DNA of 64,000 nucleotides from Siphonodentalium dalli (Eukaryota; Mollusca; Scaphopoda; Gadilida; Siphonodentaliidae): assembly GCA_032622095.1 (NCBI GenBank), contig CP136066.1:99841319-99905318 (forward strand). Direction: 5' to 3'. The stretch's first letter is position 1. Every line of letters starts with the position of its first letter. Below the pieces are notes generated by a model, which saw nothing but the letters and a program-made list of their open reading frames with translations, ran no database searches and had not been told where the DNA came from. A program made the translations under genes and the position numbers. Positions 11,720 to 23,900 of the stretch are shown one piece after another.

Positions 11720-12937
11720 GACGATCATGCTAAAATATCCTCTTTTGACAGAAACTGTTGGTACAATTTGTCCGACAGAACCTCATACTACATGTACCTG
11801 TATAGGCCTCGTGGTTCCGATCTAATTATATTGTGGACCGGTACATATAGAAAACGTACATATGTTAGTTACATGTATATGGTGTCAAATCTGACACAAA
11901 TTTAATAAATACCACAGATATATTAATCCATACGGCATATTGCATGAATAGAAATTTAAATATATGCAGGCCTATAGATGTCTAACTGAAAAGGGCATTT
12001 TCATAAACTGTAATAATAAAATAATGTATATATTATAATTATAGCTCTGTCGTCCATGCGACTCAAACGAAATACAGAACAAAACACTTTCCGGACTTTC
12101 TGTGGACTATAACAATATATACCGGCACGGTATAATATCACTCTAATATCGGTATAGGCTAGGGCACATGCATGAAATAGCCATTTAGCTGACCATGACA
12201 ACACACACGCATTTCCCAAAGACCATGTATATATTTGAAAGATATAGAGATATCAATTTACATTTATGACAGCTCAGCTAGACCCAACGTCGAATAGATC
12301 CTTAATTCAATCACCTACATGTATTTATGGCATGCACATGTTAAATAACATATGGACGCAGGCGACCCGCGACCGATTGTAGCTCTCCCTAGCTCATAGC
12401 AGATTTACGACCCATGCACCGATAGATTAATTTGGACACCCCCTAAGGATAACTATTATGTATTTATGTACACTGCATCGGTGTGATTCACAATTAGTAG
12501 ATTGACATTTAACTAAAACTCCATGTCAACTTGTATCCCCACGGGTGGAACTTGAACACCGGGATCATTTTCATATATATAGGCGATGTCCGACTGTGTT
12601 GATTTAACTGTATATCATACTGAGAGCTCGCAAAGCTGTTACAGAAAGTGGCGTTATAAATGAATCAGAATCGGATAGGTATGCCATCATACAGATTTCT
12701 CACCAAACGGCGGTATTAGAAACGAGTTTAAATATATGGTATTCAGTGTTATGCATGTATATATAATCAACCAGAATAAGAATCGAACAATATAATTACA
12801 ATATAAAAGTTAACTTACCTGAAAAAGTCATATATTCCAACATATTAAGTGTCATATTTTATGCCGATTCTCTGATTCTCTAGTTATCTTCTTGAGATAT
12901 TCAAAACAAAGAGCCGGTAACCACGTGACTCATTACC
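11720..12937. other. no gene seen
   Basis: AT-rich sequence, with no exon or repeat family recognised. Confidence 0.5.
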
Positions 12938-13043
12938 CAGTGTTCAAATTACGGTACAAAGTTCCATCAAGGTGCTTACGGAACAATGTACCACGGTGAA
13001 AACGGTACTACGATCCGTTTTCACACGGAAAATAATAACAGTG
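12938..13043. mobile_element. relic of the CACTGTTAA MITE
   Basis: It contains GTACAAAGTTCC, GGAACAATGTACCACGG and an end AATAATAACAGTG. The reverse complement of that end (CACTGTTATTATTTTCCG) matches the terminus of the element at 6981-7337. The left terminus is eroded. Confidence 0.5.
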
Positions 13044-13377
13044 TATACATTCACCGACATATACAGTCTCTTTATAAGGCCGACGAAAATCCTAACGTAT
13101 GTACGTCTCTATATCTCTCTATTAAAATTAGGTTATGTATTGAAGGGATTCCCTCCACTTCATTGGAGAGTGGCGCAGACAACGTGCGCTTCCATTGGTT
13201 TATGGCGTAACAAAACACTTCACATGTCAGAGGTCAATGACGTGTTGACATTGACATTGTCAAACTATTGTTGGAAAACTGAATACAGGGGATATATCCA
13301 TAATTCATTATACTCATCGCAATATATGAGACATCATCTTAAGAGCTTTTATCAGTCAACGATATTCATGACTTATT

Positions 13378-13888
13378 GGCTGTGGACACACGTACCACAG
13401 TAGCGATGGCATAGTAAGTGTGACAATTTATTATGGTGGAGTTTGGTGACAATTGGTCTTCATAAGGACAATGCAATGTGCATGTTTGCACAATCATTGT
13501 ACCAAGCTCTACCAACGTCGCAGTCGATCTCTCAAGGATTTATCTACCTGGAATTTTTGTCGCCGTTGATCTTTACTCAACACGCAAACATCGCAATTGG
13601 ATAACTGTCTTAATACGCATGAAATTAATGTAAGTATATAAACAAGCATTGAGATCATATCAATAAAACGTACTATATATCATATAGAATACAATTTAGC
13701 AAAACGTAATGAGTAGAGATCAACCTTGGTGAAACGCAATGGGTTAATTGGCCCAGTCGACTCATTGTGCGGAAACTCAACGTGCAACATGGCTAGCTAT
13801 GACATAGTAATTACTGTCACCAAACTCCACCATACTAAGTTGTCACACCTACTATGCCATCGCTACTGTCGTACGTGTGTCTGCAGCC
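13378..13888. mobile_element. inverted-repeat element, GGCTGYRGACACACGTAC ends (copy 1)
   Basis: The left end starts GGCTGTGGACACACGTACC, then GATGGCATAGTA and TTATTATGGTGGAGTTTGG. It is matched in inverse by 13803-13888, ending GTACGTGTGTCTGCAGCC. The arms are about 75-85 bp. A second member in the opposite orientation lies at 49228-49914; its internal segment also matches 13712-13800 here. The 102-codon frame beginning at 13726 and the one at 49219-49494 share residues only because they read this repeat. No transposase is encoded. Confidence 0.7.
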
Positions 13889-14689
13889 ATTATTCTTTCG
13901 TATCTTGTATTTGTAACCATTTCTATATAATACCATTCTCAAAAACATTTACTACGCCAGGAATGCACTCCATTCTTGGAAATGGTGTTTACGTCATGTT
14001 GGGAATGCCGCGTCGTTGTAGATATGGAATATAATGGAAACATCTAGAGACGTACATCCGTTAGGATTTTCATCAGCTTTTCAAAGAGACTGTTAAATAT
14101 ACTATAGACTAATTTCTCGATGTTGTTCAGAAAATTAGTTCAACAGGGACCAAACCACTCCATCGTACACTGAGGGGTGTTCAGATAATACATACAGGTA
14201 ATGTGTATAGAAACACCTTTTATCTTAGTTTCTTTGTTGAACACTTACAATGTAAATAACCGCCACACACTAGATAACAATAATCACGAAACTACCCATC
14301 AAGGAGTATCCGGTTATCAAAGTACGGATATGAAACTAGTCTATCGACCTGATCCTCTTTTGGAAATAATCCCATTGATATACAATACTCCGGCTCGTCC
14401 GTGCGTTAGCCGCATATTTATTGTGCCATAGAGTGAATGCGATTTGGAGATAATTGCATGTATGTATTGTGGGTGTCCTGGTATTGTCCACCACAATGTA
14501 CATGGTAAGACAAACGACTTTACATGTATCTCCGGTTAACATAATTTGTTATGTAATCTGGATGACACTAAAGGTTTTGTCGCGGTTATTGTAATTACAT
14601 AGACCTTTGACGGACTGGACTGATATCTTTCACAAATTTATCAATGATGATGTCTTAAACTTATCTATATTTACAAATTGCTGCGATTC
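13889..14689. other. no gene seen
   Basis: Frames at 14201-14431 and 14336-14542 lack recognisable motifs. Confidence 0.45.
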
Positions 14690-15480
14690 AGTCAGTCGGC
14701 TACATAAATAAAAGGTCGCATACCCCACGTCCCCCGAAACGATGTGGTTTATTTGGGACGTTGACCTTTATTTCAAGACCACGTAAGTCAAATTCTGCAT
14801 ACATTTTACGCCAACTTGCGATCGAGCACATGCGTGTTCTCAAAGTGAACCACACACCAAATATCAATATATTCTGGTGCAGATTGCTCAAATTATCATT
14901 TAGACAATGTAAACAGTATGATTTCTAAGTCGAACAAATGCATGCACACAAGTCCGTCATAAATCATTGGTCATGACACAACTCGAAATTGACCTGTGTC
15001 TTCTGTAAACCATTTACCAATACCAAGAGATTTGTTAAACATTGTTAAAGTTATCATTCGGACAACCAAAATATTTAGATTTGTAAGTCGAAAAGAGGCA
15101 TAGGTCCATCATAGGACCATCTTTAAAATCGAACTTAGTCTGTGTCTTCTCAAATGTGAACTACGTGGCGAATATTTAGAAATTACTTTGATATTGCCCA
15201 AATTATCATTCGGACGACCCAAAAATTTAGATTTCTAAGTAAAATAAAAGGCATAACTCCGCCAACAATTATCGCACTATGACCAAAATCGAACTTGGAC
15301 TGGGTCTTATCAAATGAGAACCAACCACGTACCAAATATCAAGAAATTCTGTCGAATATTGCTGAAATTATCATCCGGACAGCATAAATACGATTTTCCA
15401 AGTCGAAAAAGGAGCACAACTGCGACAAAACACATCATCGGAGCGTGACCAATTTCGCTCTTGACCTTAAAACGTGACAC
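14690..15480 (-). repeat. diverged tandem array, ~150-165-bp units
   Basis: Five or so diverged units. Recurrent landmarks are AAATTATCATTCGGAC (about 14889, 15050, 15200, 15365), 'AAGTCGAAAAA/GGCATAACTC', 'GACCAAAATCGAACTTGG', 'GTGTCTTCTCAAATGTGAAC' and 'ACCAAATATCAAGAAATTCTG'. The strand is arbitrary. Arrays of this type are common in molluscan DNA (recollection, not searched). Short frames across it are not genes. Confidence 0.7.
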
Positions 15481-16036
15481 TTTATGAGCCAGGAATGGAA
15501 AAAAGGAGAATGGCGCCAAAATCGATGTTTTTTTATATATAAATGTTAGGGAAGTGGCTGACGAAAAACACATAACTGTTTAGCCAAGTCCGTATTTGTC
15601 TATGGCTGTTAGCCGATACGAAACATGTCAACAGTTTGATTACATGTTGTGGTCAACGCCAGGTAACCATGCACGTAAATTAAATAACATAATACTGCAC
15701 ATGTACAAAAACGCTCATTTTCATTAACTTTACCCTGAAAGATTTTGCTGATACGGTAGCTACCAAAGGTAGCATTTAGCTTTCTGTCGAAGCGGGTTGC
15801 CACTGTACGCCTGATATTGTCACAAATGTAGTTGCTCATTCGCAGGTTTACCGTCAACTCTGTAAAGACATGCTCACACAATGGCGAGGAAAACATTGCA
15901 AAAAGTTTGAGAGCAAAACTTCAGTCACAATTCACAAACTATGTCTCCGATTTCTGTACTTATCACGAGGGGATTTATCATTACAGGGATGACTGTTTAA
16001 TATATGATTCTTGTCAGATAGTATGATGTAGCTTCA
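15481..16036. other. no gene seen
   Basis: Two short frames (15609-15896 minus, 15832-16026 plus) overlap each other antiparallel and show no family signature. Confidence 0.45.
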
Positions 16037-16531
16037 AGGCACGGGCGGCGTTCGTTGCAGAAATATTTTTATCTGTTCAAATCGCCATCAACAGAAGGAA
16101 CACCAATATATATACAGTTCCGCTCATATGCCAAATTATAATCAGCGCGTAAATAGTATATTGTCAAGACGTACGATGGTGTACGCAAACAAGAGACAGC
16201 TCGTGTTACAGAAGGTTGTGATTCTGTTTACATAACACAGCGCAATTCTATTGGTTAATCTCACACAAATGATATAAACGCTCTTTAGTATTTCCATATC
16301 AGGAAAACAGTAACAAATAACGCTCTTTATGTTTACCAATTCCGGATCTAAACAAAAGACAGGAAACGTAGGGTGAACAAAGGGGAAAAATTGACAATAA
16401 CATACTGTTTATGCCATATTTCTGATTGGTATAAGAACAATGTCTGTCTATATCTTACTATTCCTTCTGTTTAAGGCGGTTTTTGATGGAGGTGAATATT
16501 TTAACAAGCATACCCACCGCCACCCGTATCT
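16037..16531 (-). mobile_element. TTAA MITE, full length, left arm of a composite
   Basis: A member of the ~495-bp family also found at 17600-18121, 53436-53930, 60154-60644 and 61414-61906 (plus a deleted copy at 28563-28828), here in the opposite orientation to all of them. Landmarks are an end AGGCACGGGCGGCG, then ATATTTTTATCTGTTCAAATCG, AACGCTCTTTAG and AACGCTCTTTATGTTTACCA, AGGCGGTTTTTGATGGAGG and an end CGCCACCCGTATC followed by TTTAAGG. The target site is TTAA on the right (16532-16535) and an eroded TTCA on the left. No coding capacity. Confidence 0.8.
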
Positions 16532-17599
16532 TTAAGGCAAGAGTCAGTTGAAAAATCTCCTGCAGAATACCATACATTGTATAGCTCAGGTATATATATG
16601 GTGACACACCCCAACTTTAGGGTGAGACGTACGTTTTGCATAAATCCAGCCAAAAATGGCAAGATATTTAAAAAAATGAATTTCTCTGGATCTATCCGGC
16701 AAAATATCTTGAGGTTCTCATATCGTCATCTTCATTGTATATAGACTATGAGCAATTATGAAGAAACAAAAACAAAATGGATTTTAATACATTTGAGAGG
16801 TTGAAAATCTTATTTATTTTTTGTCTCTTTCGGTACCAAGAACTGCTAGAATAATTAACAATGTTTGCACAAAAATCCAATCACCAACTATCTTATTGTC
16901 TTGGGTCTAGGAGATGAGTCTTAATTGTATCACAATGTTGAGTTAGATTTTAATTACATAATATAGCATCATACCACCTCTATTATAATGAAGAATAAAG
17001 CAAATATTCCAGCCCAAATGAAAAAAAATATTGATATGCAGTGTGATCCACTCGATCAGAATGTTATCAACTTGAATTAGGCCACAATGTTAAGATATAT
17101 TGTGGTCAGCTCTAAAATGGCTATGAACCCGTGACCACAACTCATCTCAGTCGAATTTTTCATTGATCAACAGGCGTGACAAGGGAATTCACATATATAG
17201 AATATTAGTTATGGGTAGTTGCCTTTCTAAATTAAAATAATCATTAATTTTCACGAATCAAGAATAATTAAATCTCTTCTCATGATTTTGAGATATATCA
17301 TGGATATAAGAACTACTTTTGAAAAAAATGTATTTTACAGAAGTTCTTGGTACCTGAAAATATTGAAATTTAAAACTTTGTTCATGCAATAAAAGTCAAG
17401 TAAATGATGTGATGATATCCAATTGGTCGATGGTTCTAAAATATTGTGTCACAATAATCGCCTGTACCAAATTTATTTCACTCACGCTCTATATTACATA
17501 ACACGTTTGTCGGACGCAAGCATGGACGCTCTTTATAAGAGACGACCATTGAAATTTTTCCTTGATTGACAAAATGAGTTCAAACTTCTTCTTTTTTTA
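16532..17599 (+). repeat. core between inverted MITEs; dispersed repeat 16618-17110
   Basis: The segment 16618-17110 (landmarks GTACGTTTTGCATAAATCC, GGATTTTAATACATTTGAGAG, AATGTTGAGTTAGATTTTAAT, ATATAGCATCATACC) recurs in the same orientation at 46148-46600 with moderate divergence. A further inverse pair, GGTACCAAGAACT (16830) and AGTTCTTGGTACC (17341), suggests that the core is itself partly fold-back. No exon is recognised. Confidence 0.6.
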
Positions 17600-18121
17600 A
17601 GATACGAGCGGCGGTGGTGGTGGTGGGTATGCTGTTAAAATATTCAGCTCCGTCAAAAACCGCCATAAACAGAAAGAATAGTAATATATAGACAGACTTT
17701 GTTCTTATACAAATCAGAGATATGGCATAAACAGTATGCTATTGTCAAATTTTTTCCTTTGTTATGTAAACCAAAGAAAAAAACGTTGCAGAACCTGGCT
17801 TTTGTTTAGATCCGGATATGGTAAACATAAAGAGCGTTATTTGTTACTGTTTTCTTGATATGGAAATAATAAAGAGCGTTTATATAATTTGTGAGTGATT
17901 ATCCAATAGAATGGCGCTGTGTTATGTAAAAAGAAGCAAAACTGTAACACGGGCGGGTTCTTGTTTACGTACACCATCGTACGTCTTGACGACAATATAC
18001 TATTTACGCGCTGATTTTGTTTGGCATATGAACAACACTATATACTGTGTTTTAATATTCCTTCTGTTGGTGGCGATTTGAACAAATATGAATATTTCTG
18101 AAATGAACGCCGCCCGTGCCT
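17600..18121 (+). mobile_element. TTAA MITE, full length, right arm of a composite
   Basis: Opposite in orientation to 16037-16531. It starts AGATACGAGCGGCGG, includes AAAACCGCCATAAACAGAAAG, ACATAAAGAGCGTTATTTG and AATAAAGAGCGTTTATA, and ends CGCCGCCCGTGCCT followed by TTAA (18122-18125). It is somewhat longer than its relatives, by small insertions including GGTGGTGGTGG near the left end. Confidence 0.8.
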
Positions 18122-18539
18122 TTAAAAGTTGATATCTGGCCATCAAAAACCTCATAATAATGTCAAATGGGTACGATCTAATTATGTTCGGGTGTATAAA
18201 ACGTACAAATGATGGTTATATGGTGTCAAACAGGATAAATCATCTTTAAAACGAGTAGAACATCACTGTTGATAACAATTAGTATTGTGCATGCAGCGCT
18301 AATTGAACAGATGATTATTCTATTCACAGCTTTCGTTTTTGAACTTCCAAATGTATCTTTAGCTCTGTTGCAACATTAAATTATAAAACCACGCCCTGAT
18401 ATTGTGAGCATACAGATAGTTTGTCCCGCTTCTTTGTGGAACATATATTGATAACGGTTGTTTATTCTCGGTAAATTATGTGAGGTTTTTTTCAGGGAAA
18501 ATAACGTCTGTATAATAGAAATGTTGTATGAATTACAGA

Positions 18540-18930
18540 CATATTATGGGCTTGCGAAACTGATAAGTTGGTATACAGGCTCTATGCCAACTGGGGGACT
18601 GAAGCATTCTATTAACATTGCCGAAAATCTCATGAAAATCGACCATACCAATCCATAGAAAACTACGAGTGAACTACGCTCAATTGTAAATATTTACTTC
18701 TCGATTCGGGACGCATCTATCTGCGATAAACTAACGAACACGATCTCGCCATCGAAAGTCACTTTATTGAATTAGTATATAAGAATGTCAATGTGTGTAG
18801 TTAATTTTGGATATTTGTAAAAATAACTACTTTGAGCAAGATTATTCTCCATTTTAATTTGATCACCCTGCCGGAATGTTTCACGTCACTTTAATTGACC
18901 TATACTGGCGAATTACGCAAATATCAATTA
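18540..18930 (+). repeat. dispersed repeat, member 1 of 3
   Basis: Shares TAAATATTTACTTCTCGATT, CGGGACGCA, TGCGATAAACTAACGA, AGATTATTCTCCATTT and TTTGATCACCCT with 35790-36180. A more diverged relative lies at 37670-38050, and all three have the same orientation. The 66-codon frame at 18458-18658 overlaps it and has no family signature. No inverted ends or tail are visible, so I cannot assign a class. Confidence 0.7.
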
Positions 18931-19535
18931 TGTCAGTTTGAAAGCAAATACCGTCGATGGTACAATTATGTTTCAGGAACATTGAACAAGTATGGCCCTC
19001 TGGATGTATTTCGCAGGTAAACATCAGTTATTGAATTTATATACACTTACCTCCGTATGTGAATACCGGGAACACACAGTAAAGAATTAACAAGGCAGGA
19101 TACATCCTTGTGAATTATCGGAACTTCGGAGCTACAGGTAACCAGCATGAAGGATCCGGTTAATCAATGTTCCTTACTGGAGTCAGCGAAAGTATTTATA
19201 TGCGGAATGATCCAACGATTACAATCAACTCCTTTGTCATTCTGGCTAATTATCAATCGCCGCCAATTTATTGTTGACAGTTGATGACCTGTAGGGCATC
19301 GAATCGGATCGTACATCGAATTATTTCGTTCATTGTGCTGTTCAGAGAAATTAAATGCTGGAGAATATCTTAGCACAAATACTCACATAATTGACCTATA
19401 ACGTGAAATAGGTACATACTGTGATTATTTGATTCTGAAATACGCAGATAATGGAGTCATAGCCTTTATTTCAATTTATGGCGCGGACCACAGTGAAAAC
19501 ATGTTAAAGAGCGTGAACCTGTGCCATTGTTCGCA
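18931..19535. other. no gene seen
   Basis: A 70-codon minus-strand frame (19164-19376) has no recognisable motif. AAAGAGCG occurs once near 19505. Confidence 0.45.
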
Positions 19536-19643
19536 CATAATCTGCTTAGAATCGCCTCATCGTGAGTCGATAATGTGACTAAACTATTCTCATTTTCAGC
19601 ACATTATCGACTCAAAATTAGGCAATTCTAAGCAGATTATCTA
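19536..19643. mobile_element. hairpin, ~42-bp arms (small MITE?)
   Basis: ATAATCTGCTTAGAATCGCC followed by TCGTGAGTCGATAATGTG is matched in inverse by CACATTATCGACTCAAAATT, AGGCAATTCTAAGCAGATTAT after a ~20-base loop. No target duplication is apparent. Confidence 0.7.
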
Positions 19644-20678
19644 CCTAAAAACACGTTTTATTATAAGGGATCGTGTGCTAGTTTTATGGAGAACAGGCTG
19701 AATGGGGCGTTGGGGTAAACATTTATTCCGAATGATAAAGTAACATAAACATCCATATATATATTCGAATGTAGGTACATGTATGTCTGTCTTTTTGTCC
19801 GCTATATACGTTAGCAGCAGACCATCTAGAAGACATCACATATGTTTAGCGGGAGTAGTTCGTCACGAGAGAGATACTTGGGTAATATTTATAAAGAGAC
19901 ACTGTCGGGGTTATGGACAGAAAATGGGGAGGGGGCAACACAACTCGATATTTTTGTCGCCGATCTCCACTAACTTTATTTCGGCCAATTTGGCCGGTTA
20001 CTTCATGTGACTTTTTCATCTGACGTGTGTGTCGGAATAATGATATGGAGGATTTATGTAAATGTTAGCCCAAACTACATTTCCAAGTAACGATGGTTTT
20101 GTTGTTTATTTTGAGGAATAATACCGCGTCAGATGAATTCAGCCCAAATATGTTAACAGTTGTCGTGTAAAACATTCGGCAGTAAGTTAGCGTTATTTAG
20201 TATTTGTGGATGTCCTTTAACATGGGGAAAATAGACTACTGCGCTTGAACGAGCATGTGAATTGTCGTTTTTAATGTATAGCAACTTTATAATCAATAAC
20301 AGAGGCATTCTCTGTCAAATAAGGTCGCTCTATTTACGATACCAATTGGGGAACTTTGTAAATTAAATTACGCGTAAACTTAACCTGCTGCAAATAGAAA
20401 AGGTGTCGGAATCGGCGTACTCGCCCCATGGGCTAACTCGCCTAATCGGCGCGTGCCAACTCGGAATAAAAGGCCAACTCGGAATAAAAGATGCATACGG
20501 GGTGTTATATGGCGTTTGGTCCGTTGTTTCTCAATGAATATTATTGAAATTTGGTGTATATGTCCGGGCTGGGACATGGAATACAACAACGTTTGAATTG
20601 TTTTAAATTTACAAATTTGTTGATTTTATTCATTTTGTTTTCGTTCTGAAACACACTATAAAGTGTATATAATATAAT
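19644..20678. other. no gene seen; short GC-rich tract near 20400
   Basis: Frames at 19783-20010 and 20380-20589 have no recognised family. A tandem 18-base duplication of GCCAACTCGGAATAAAAG sits at about 20455-20490. Confidence 0.45.
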
Positions 20679-20915
20679 AACGAACACGAGACATACATAA
20701 TTTATGAACTGTTAACAAAAGATATCAAATTCAATACATGACAAAGATGACTCAGTGGAGTTTATAAAGTGAACATAAAAACATTGAGGTAAGAATCTGT
20801 TTAAGGAATTCAACTTTATTTAATGATAATAAACACATAAATTAAAATAACAAACATGAGACATACATGATTTATAAACTGTTAACAACAGATATCAAAC
20901 TCAATACATGACAAA
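20679..20915. repeat. local tandem duplication, second copy interrupted
   Basis: Unit 1 (from about 20679) contains GAGACATACATAATTTATGA, ATTCAATACATGACAAAG, ATGACTCAGTGGAGTTTATA. Unit 2 begins about 20845 with GAGACATACATGATTTATAA and runs to ACATGACAAA at 20915, where the giant palindrome interrupts it. The remainder of unit 2 (AAAGATGACTCAGTGAAG and following) resumes at 26186. Confidence 0.85.
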
Positions 20916-23900
20916 TAGTCGGGGAGCCAATAAGGTCCACCTGCACCCCCCCCCCCGATGATTACAAATAACCTTATTTTTATTGTTCCCTATGGTATCC
21001 AGATAAAGAATCCGGAATTCTCCGAAAAATAAAGGTGGCCCTACTAGGTGCTAGAGCCATTTGAATCCAAGATGGCCGCCATTTCCTCTAATTCCGACCA
21101 GCTGTATTTAATCGTTGTAATAGATCGGTTGTTAGCAAAAGACACAGACAAAATATATGCCATTTGTTGGTATGATGTCCTTCTTCAAAATGACGGCACA
21201 AAATTTCGAAAAAAATTCAAAATGGCCGCCGAAAAATGACGTCATCTGCACGAAAATAGGAAATTTAATTAATATTTCACCATATCTTCCATTTTTCTTC
21301 ACATTAATCATTAGTAAATGTCAATGTTTTTGAGACAGTCATCAAGCGTGATATTATAGCGTCATTTTAAGACATTTGCCATTGACGAGGGTTCCGTAAT
21401 AGATACAGAAAGAGGATTTGAAAAAGAGGGGTAAGAGTTTCGATTTTTTGCAAGACGATTTTGATAGTCATTTTATCGACAAACCACACAGGCTGTTAAT
21501 AGAATGTCAACAACTATGTGCTTTATTTTATTGGACGGATGTTTTACTTCAATGGGAATGAAATTGGTGTAGAAAATTTCCAAAATGGCCGCCGAAAATA
21601 TGAAAAATGGTAAATATTGCCCCAGGGTGTCCTGCAATGGCTTACAAGTTGTGGTTAATATATAAAATTGGCTAATCTGTATTATATACATTGCATACTA
21701 ACATGTCTGATGCACCATGGATCATTGTTTCTATTGTCACCACTGACATCACCAGAAATATTGGATTTTTCTCTCACAAACTTGACAAAAATTTCGACAA
21801 AAATTCACTTTTCAGGGTTGGACAATTGTTTTAAGTAAAATGCAACTATCATTGGTATCAAAGGTATTTATTGTATTGGTCTATCTTAAATATGTCACAC
21901 TACGGTGTTTATAGACCAAATTGCTCAAGATGGCTTCCAAAATGGCAACCAAATTTATAAAAAGTTAATTTTTTACATATATCCCGAACATTATTCTCTG
22001 CGTTATCCGACAAGGTAGTAAATTGTGACTCACTTGGTTATTGTACGTGTTAGTTAATTAACTGACAACTACGTTCTATTATGTTTGTCCCAGTTCCGTA
22101 TGGGGCATGACAAATTCATTTTAAAGTTGCAGTATGGAATTTTGCGGAGAACCTCTTTTGTGTTTCTTGCCATATTATTGAAAGGAAATGGGCAGAACTT
22201 TGAAACGGAACTGAGATGAACCATAATATGTGGCTATTCTGGTCCATTATGATAAAACATATCAACTGGATACACGGTGGATGCCAAGATGGTAGCCAGG
22301 GAGTTACTATATGGTCATAGATGAGGTGAATAGGTATACAGGGAGTTATTGTATGGTCAACGGTGAGATGAGTACATGTATGTATACAATTAGTGACTGT
22401 ATGATCATAAATGTAATGAATAGCTATACAGGGAGTGACTAAATGGTCATGTGTCAGGTGTATGAGTATACCCGGTGTTCCTGCTTGGTGACGTGTAGGT
22501 CATGTGTAGGTTATACGGGTATACACATGTGTTGCTATATGGTCATGGGCGAGGGGTATGTGTATATAGCGAGCGGCTATATGGCCATGGATGATGTGCA
22601 TATGCATACATGGAGTGAATATACTGACATGGCTGGGGAGTATTAGTATATCTTGAGTGGCTATTCTGCTATGGTGTGACAAATAGGGATACGGGGAGTG
22701 ACATGGCCAAGGGTGAGGTGAATATATATACAATGATTGACCATGATCATGTACGAATGTTTTGAATAGGTACACACGGTGTGACTATATGGCCATAGGT
22801 CAGATGAAGGAGTATACCAGGTGCCATGGGTGAGGGTATGTGTATGAAGCGAGTGGCTATATGACCATTGGTGAGGTGGATATGTATACCCGGGGTGACT
22901 CTATGGTCATTGTTGTGGTGTTGATGTATATATTGAATGTCTATTTGACCATGTGTGTGTGGAGAATAGGTATACATGGGATGACCGTATGGCCAATAGT
23001 GAGGTGAATGGGTATACAAGGAGTGACTCTATGGTTATGGGTCATGTTTAGGATTATACCCGGTGTGACTGCATTGTGACTCATGGCTGTATGGCCATCC
23101 ATGGTCATGGGTCAGGTGTACGTTTATACAGTTGGTCACTATATTGTGATGTCTGTAGTGTTTATGTATATATGGAATGACTGTGTGGTAATGGGTGGCT
23201 ATCGCTTTTCACGTTTAAAGTTCCCCCATGTACACAAACACTATCATGGTGGAGAACTCTTTGATATGACCTCTCTATTGATTAACATATCCTTGCATTA
23301 TTGTGGAAAGCGATAGCCACCCAAATTACACATGTACAACCCACCATGACCTCATATGTACATAAACACCACACAAATGACAATATAGTCACCCACTCTA
23401 TACACATACACCTGACCATACAGCCATATTTGGTTATACTGGTACATGCCACAAATGACGATACAGCCATGAGTCACCTTGCATGAACACCAGGTATACT
23501 CCTACACCTGACCATATAGTCACTATGTGTATACATATTCACCACATTCACGATCATAAAGTCACTCATTGTATACCTATGCACCTCACCGTGGACCATA
23601 CAGCCACTACATGTATATCTATTCGCCATACCCATGACCATAGAGTCAATCCAGATATACATATACACCTCATCAATGGTGAGCCCTTCCAAATATACCA
23701 ATACCCGCACACACGACCACTCATAAGTTTAATACTTGCATATACACCTCGCACATGACAATTCAGCAACTCAATGTATACTTATACACGCCATCCATGA
23801 TCATTCATCTACACCCTATACACCACCGATGATAATACATCCACAACATATATCAATATACGACCCACCCGTTACCAAAAGGGCACTCCCTATATAGCCA

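Noticed and set aside
12972-13403. 143-codon plus-strand frame
   Set aside because: It spans the end of a MITE relic and the arm of another element, with no domain or codon signature.
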